NCBI GenBank assembly: GCA_021801305.1
Contig: JAJYYD010000125.1
Coordinates: 1-7,441, forward strand
Origin: Thermoplasmata archaeon
GTDB taxonomy: Archaea; Thermoplasmatota; Thermoplasmata; Thermoplasmatales; Thermoplasmataceae
Length of the DNA: 7,441 nt
Direction: 5' to 3'
Made by a program: the position numbers and the translations under genes. Under the pieces are notes generated by a model, which did not search any database, was not told the DNA's origin, and worked only from the letters and a program-made list of their open reading frames with translations. Each line of letters starts with the position of its first letter. Position 1 is the first letter of the stretch. This document shows, in pieces, positions 5,901 to 7,441 of the stretch.

Positions 5901-6666
5901 CTGAACTTATTGTGCTCGCATTGGAGATGTAATCCAGGTCTCCGGCAGTGTTTTCAGGCAATGTTGTCTGAGGGCTGTTTTCTGCAGTTATGTTGTATAT
6001 ATAAATTGCCGGAAACAGGCCACCGAAGAGGATAGAAAGATTGTTGTTTTTCGCAGGGGGTACCCAATTGAAAAACATGGGGAATGAAGTATTTCCTGTA
6101 TTTTCATTCCTGATCCCGAAGGACATTTCATCTATTGACGGATCAAACGAGACATTTGCCCGGTACAAATCGTTATGTTCCGGCACAAATGCAGAAACAG
6201 TGCTCCCAGTGGATGTGTTGAAACCGGAACTCAGGACATTATTCCTTACACCGAAGCTGTATTCAAATATGCTGGTGCTGCTTTCCATGAATAATATATG
6301 GTTGAACCTGTTCAGCCGCGGACTGGAATCATTCCACATAAAGTAGAAGGAAACAGAAACTGGAATTGAATAATTGATCTGCATATCAAGGTAAGACTCT
6401 ATACTGTTGCTGCACGATATTATATGGAGGGCGTTTCCATAAGCTGTGCTGTTAATGGAATAAGAAAATTGGGAAGTGGCGTTAACAGTTTTGAAATTTA
6501 TCCAGCTGTTGCCTGTTGGTATAGTTCCAGCTGGAAGTGAGGAGAAGTCATAAAAATTATGGTCCTGGGATACTGATGCCATGGCCGGGTCCTGCAATGA
6601 ACCCAGGGCTGCAGGCATTGTGACAATAAAAATACCAATTAGTACACTTAATGTACTTTTATCCAT
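2926..6666 (-). CDS. Giant single-pass surface protein with C-terminal cytoplasmic winged-HTH-like tail (putative transmembrane regulator)
   Basis: The product has about 1246 residues counted from ATG 6666; I recognise no named family. In order it shows: a signal peptide (MDK, then hydrophobic to about 22, possible cleavage near AMA-S at 28-31); a LamG/concanavalin-like sandwich (39-230), opening FYDFSSLPAGTIP and closing IYIYNITAEN; a beta-rich, propeller-like region (about 245-545) with short strand-turn units such as SVIYVMENGS and TLYLSSSNGKK; and Ig/FnIII-like domains (about 630-1158). The FnIII-like one (720-807) has WVPVANISRYSI. A transmembrane helix (1160-1177), a basic stop-transfer RTYRIRRKLK and a 59-residue tail resembling a winged HTH follow. 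About 59 NX(S/T) sequons and only four cysteines are present. An upstream TTG (6720) or ATG (6705) could start it, but only ATG 6666 gives a normal signal peptide. A pure adhesin or S-layer-like role remains possible. Confidence 0.85.
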   Translation of the reverse strand: MDKSTLSVLIGIFIVTMPAALGSLQDPAMASVSQDHNFYDFSSLPAGTIPTGNSWINFKTVNATSQFSYSINSTAYGNALHIISCSNSIESYLDMQINYSIPVSVSFYFMWNDSSPRLNRFNHILFMESSTSIFEYSFGVRNNVLSSGFNTSTGSTVSAFVPEHNDLYRANVSFDPSIDEMSFGIRNENTGNTSFPMFFNWVPPAKNNNLSILFGGLFPAIYIYNITAENSPQTTLPENTAGDLDYISNASTISSVNMPYKGNETHPFLDVPLNSVIYVMENGSVAGYNYFDHRSYIISGYTDGSFQNIETLQSKFSYEVLWFKTGSLLIRNVDTMTLAVRNETFNGNFTGFSSLISCNNTILYNSSGYIYDINTSDPGSLFSSQVLPGGYSIMSASQSPRTLYLSSSNGKKIVSYRVALPSLSTSETGESYIGNYWVGFRPVSYVDENSGAMIIISPNGFGINGDLLTPSGHTYYIPGGFSVLGSGSSSTILSNGTASFMIIGNSTYGTNIELPSGSMSIYFASNGSLGVDMTGATITVYHIDENYFSDYHDRINSVTTYKNEGFMFNVTSVLPYTITSLLGNKTFFTVDTDFLALNLTNTSSGNKVLESVIHNAAGYNSYFNYSFVIDNGIPEVDITPSAGSYVPQNATFNVSITDPVPIDYVNVTVLNRTLTYYSSNFAISPNLYSFTGDLNITLFIMDDLGHNFTRYFLFSVMNENVNGFSWNLNSNNYLSSGNLSLKWVPVANISRYSIIFGGDLNETFTTSSAELNVTLANGNYSVAMSGQLLDGTTTILGRSNITVIMYRPQIAIKTGNETYYSFHGNSLNSTFHMTVRSNITSEIALEGILPNGKDFLSIHGNSCIHVAIGSSFPYYSNGIYRFIITSESLSGTSNSTVFYINVNNTVPILPAFNNVTYTNRSSIELPFNVSEGLDYTANTTHNGIPVGSRNISENTLNLSAGQGLYSINLTVFSRSGNHASSLMDVDYYFDLPVISMKIYNQDLVDDNFTILHYEVNDSAPLENLTLHENNISEELPAGSSSGTLRVDFSHNGNYSFYLTALDLCGNLNSSNPENVSVKYYDSITGSDIRISIVGNSAHLESVELGNYSENLQFAWYLNGRYEGNSSTVNMNLPYGYSNITLKVYYNGKTLEVNRRVLTLGWIPEIAALAGIAGTFSIRTYRIRRKLKAGMDLVLDNKGKSVKEVVIAGKKNGIPGSTVKKAATKLANEGKISFDRDLDNNLYIKKR
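2929..3099 (-). other. Cytoplasmic winged-HTH-like domain of the giant surface protein
   Basis: Residues 1190-1246 follow the basic stop-transfer segment. They read as helix 1 (MDLVLDNKG), helix 2 (KSVKEVVIAGKKNG), a turn with IPGST, a recognition-type helix (TVKKAATKLANEGKI) and a two-strand wing (SFDRDLDNNLYIKK). The pattern G-I-x-x-S-T-V-x-x-A-x-x-x-L-x-x-E-G-x-I is the common helix-3 signature of archaeal and bacterial wHTH proteins. The tail is strongly basic (many Lys, ending KKR), as expected for DNA contact. This is pattern recognition by eye, without a profile search. Confidence 0.62.
3136..3189 (-). other. Transmembrane helix and membrane anchor of the giant surface protein
   Basis: Residues 1160-1177 (GWIPEIAALAGIAGTFSI) are the only long hydrophobic stretch after the signal peptide. 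They are followed at once by five positive charges in RTYRIRRKLK. By the positive-inside rule the ectodomain is outside and the C-terminal 60 or so residues are in the cytoplasm. Confidence 0.75.
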
Positions 6667-6781
6667 AAAGACCACAAGTGCACCTGATTGAAAAATACTT
6701 TCCATCAAAACCACACTCAAAACTTGCGTTCCGTAAACATGACATCCTTGAGAAAATGCCCATTACAGCTCATTTCACTCA

Positions 6782-6791
6782 TTTTGCAAAA
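6782..6791. promoter_or_regulatory. Perfect 10-bp palindrome, candidate operator in the divergent promoter
   Basis: TTTTGCAAAA is perfectly self-complementary and ends 12 bp before the gap TATA region, next to where TFB would bind. It is flanked by a 9-bp-period direct repeat of TCATTT (6770-6775 and 6779-6784). Short AT-rich palindromes arise easily by chance, so operator function is only a suggestion. Confidence 0.25.
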
Positions 6792-6801
6792 GCATGGAAT
6801 A

Positions 6802-6813
6802 TCTTTATAATAT
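6802..6813 (+). promoter_or_regulatory. TATA box of gap, possibly shared with the divergent surface-protein gene
   Basis: The plus strand reads TCTTTATAATAT, with the TTTATAAT core centred near 6807. This is about 28 bp before the gap ATG at 6835, so the transcript would be leaderless or have only a few leader bases. The GAGG at 6829-6832 is only two bases from the ATG, too close to be a normal Shine-Dalgarno site. On the minus strand the same bases read TATTATAAAGA, also TATA-like, and could serve the divergent gene with a long leader of about 100 bases. Confidence 0.55.
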
Positions 6814-6834
6814 GAGAAAACATAGTACGAGGAA

Positions 6835-7441
6835 ATGATCAAGGTCGGTATTAACGGCTACGGCACTATTGGAAAAAGAGTGGCATATGCTGTATCACTC
6901 CAGAGGGATATGACGGTGGCTGGTATTGTAAAATCCAGTCCTGACTTTATGTCCAGGATAGCCAGCAGAAATTTCAGGATATTTGTCCCGGATAAAGAGA
7001 AAGTAAAACTGTTCGAGGAAGCTGGCATAAAAACTGCCGGAACTGTGGAGGACCTCATAGGTGATTCTGATATCATGGTCGATGCTACTCCTGAAGGCAT
7101 GGGCAGGAAAAATAAGCAGCTTTATGAAAAATCACATGTGAAAGCCATCTTTCAGGGCGGGGAGGAACATACCATTGCACAGGCCAGTTTCAACGCCTAT
7201 TCCAACTTTAACCAATCATGGGGAAGAGACTTTGTCAGGGTTGTTTCATGCAACACCACGGGACTTGCGAGGACACTTTATCCCCTGTCCAGCGAAATGG
7301 GAATTGAAAGCGTGAACGCAATGCTGGTGAGGAGGGGAACTGATCCAAATGACCATAAAAAAGGTCCAATGAACGCAATAGAACCCAGCCTGAAGATTCC
7401 GTCACATCACGCTCCAGATCTTAAGACAGTTCTCGATATCG
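6835..7441 (+). CDS. gap: Archaeal (class II) glyceraldehyde-3-phosphate dehydrogenase, 3' end outside window
   Basis: The first 202 residues are visible and the gene runs off the right edge; a full archaeal enzyme is about 335-345 residues. The family oxidises glyceraldehyde-3-phosphate with phosphate and NAD(P)+ to 1,3-bisphosphoglycerate. In archaea using non-phosphorylating Entner-Doudoroff variants it works mostly in the gluconeogenic direction. Signatures are the Rossmann start [13 protein letters not shown] (4-16), [12 protein letters not shown] (82-93), FQGGEEH (106-112), the catalytic cysteine C139 in [11 protein letters not shown], and the conserved [17 protein letters not shown] (166-182). 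IPSHHAPD at 188-195 has Ala where archaeal homologues often have Gly. This is the archaeal class and not the bacterial/eukaryotic class with SCTTN. The start ATG is fixed by the conserved N-terminus and by the TATA box 28 bp upstream. It is transcribed divergently from the giant surface-protein gene. Confidence 0.95.
   Translation, partial: MIKVGINGYGTIGKRVAYAVSLQRDMTVAGIVKSSPDFMSRIASRNFRIFVPDKEKVKLFEEAGIKTAGTVEDLIGDSDIMVDATPEGMGRKNKQLYEKSHVKAIFQGGEEHTIAQASFNAYSNFNQSWGRDFVRVVSCNTTGLARTLYPLSSEMGIESVNAMLVRRGTDPNDHKKGPMNAIEPSLKIPSHHAPDLKTVLDI

Noticed and set aside
6041..6346. Plus-strand open frame of 101 codons inside the giant surface-protein gene
   Set aside because: It is antisense to the LamG-like region and has no ribosome-binding site or domain pattern.
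6667..6720. Longer form of the giant protein starting at TTG 6720 or ATG 6705
   Set aside because: The added residues place a weakly hydrophobic stretch before the signal peptide and remove its normal charged start. Both upstream starts lack a better ribosome-binding site than ATG 6666, although ATG 6705 cannot be fully excluded.
6858..7100. Minus-strand open frame of 80 codons inside gap
   Set aside because: It is antisense to the conserved GAPDH Rossmann domain and shows a typical shadow composition.

Overview
The window looks like a chromosomal segment from an archaeon, most likely a member of the Thermoplasmata (Thermoplasma, Ferroplasma or Cuniculiplasma type). The evidence is an archaeal-type pelota, a Mut7-C RNase with zinc ribbon, a class II (archaeal) glyceraldehyde-3-phosphate dehydrogenase, TATA-box promoters, GGTG-type Shine-Dalgarno sites, and two Asn/Ser/Thr-rich glycoprotein-like surface proteins. 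The class assignment is an inference from gene content and moderate GC; no 16S gene is present. All genes except the dehydrogenase at the right edge lie on the minus strand.

Layout, left to right. Positions 1-34 hold the 5' part of a minus-strand tRNA gene, probably tRNA-Glu, cut by the window edge before the anticodon, with a well-placed TATA box behind it. Positions 113-2190 hold a compact three-gene minus-strand operon, transcribed in the order ubiX (flavin prenyltransferase), Mut7-C RNase/zinc-ribbon protein, pelA (pelota ribosome-rescue factor). Consecutive genes overlap by 8 and 14 bp, which suggests translational coupling. Positions 2306-2866 encode a small Cys-free type I membrane protein with six N-glycosylation sequons. 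Positions 2926-6666 encode a giant single-pass membrane protein of about 1246 residues. Its ectodomain has a LamG-like sandwich, a propeller-like region, a run of Ig/FnIII-like domains and about 60 sequons. It then has one transmembrane helix and a short basic cytoplasmic tail that reads as a winged helix-turn-helix. A divergent promoter region (about 6667-6834) separates it from the plus-strand gap gene (6835 to the right edge).

How the genes may work together. Pelota with aEF1A dissociates stalled archaeal ribosomes, and the overlapping Mut7-C nuclease is a candidate partner for cutting the stalled mRNA (inference). UbiX makes prenyl-FMN for UbiD-family decarboxylases and has no obvious functional link to the other two. 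The two surface proteins form a separate module. The giant one is the most interesting object here: its architecture suggests an outside-in transmembrane one-component regulator that could control nearby genes, including itself and the divergent gap gene. No mobile elements, CRISPR arrays or rRNA genes were seen, and no gene-free stretch exceeds 300 bp.
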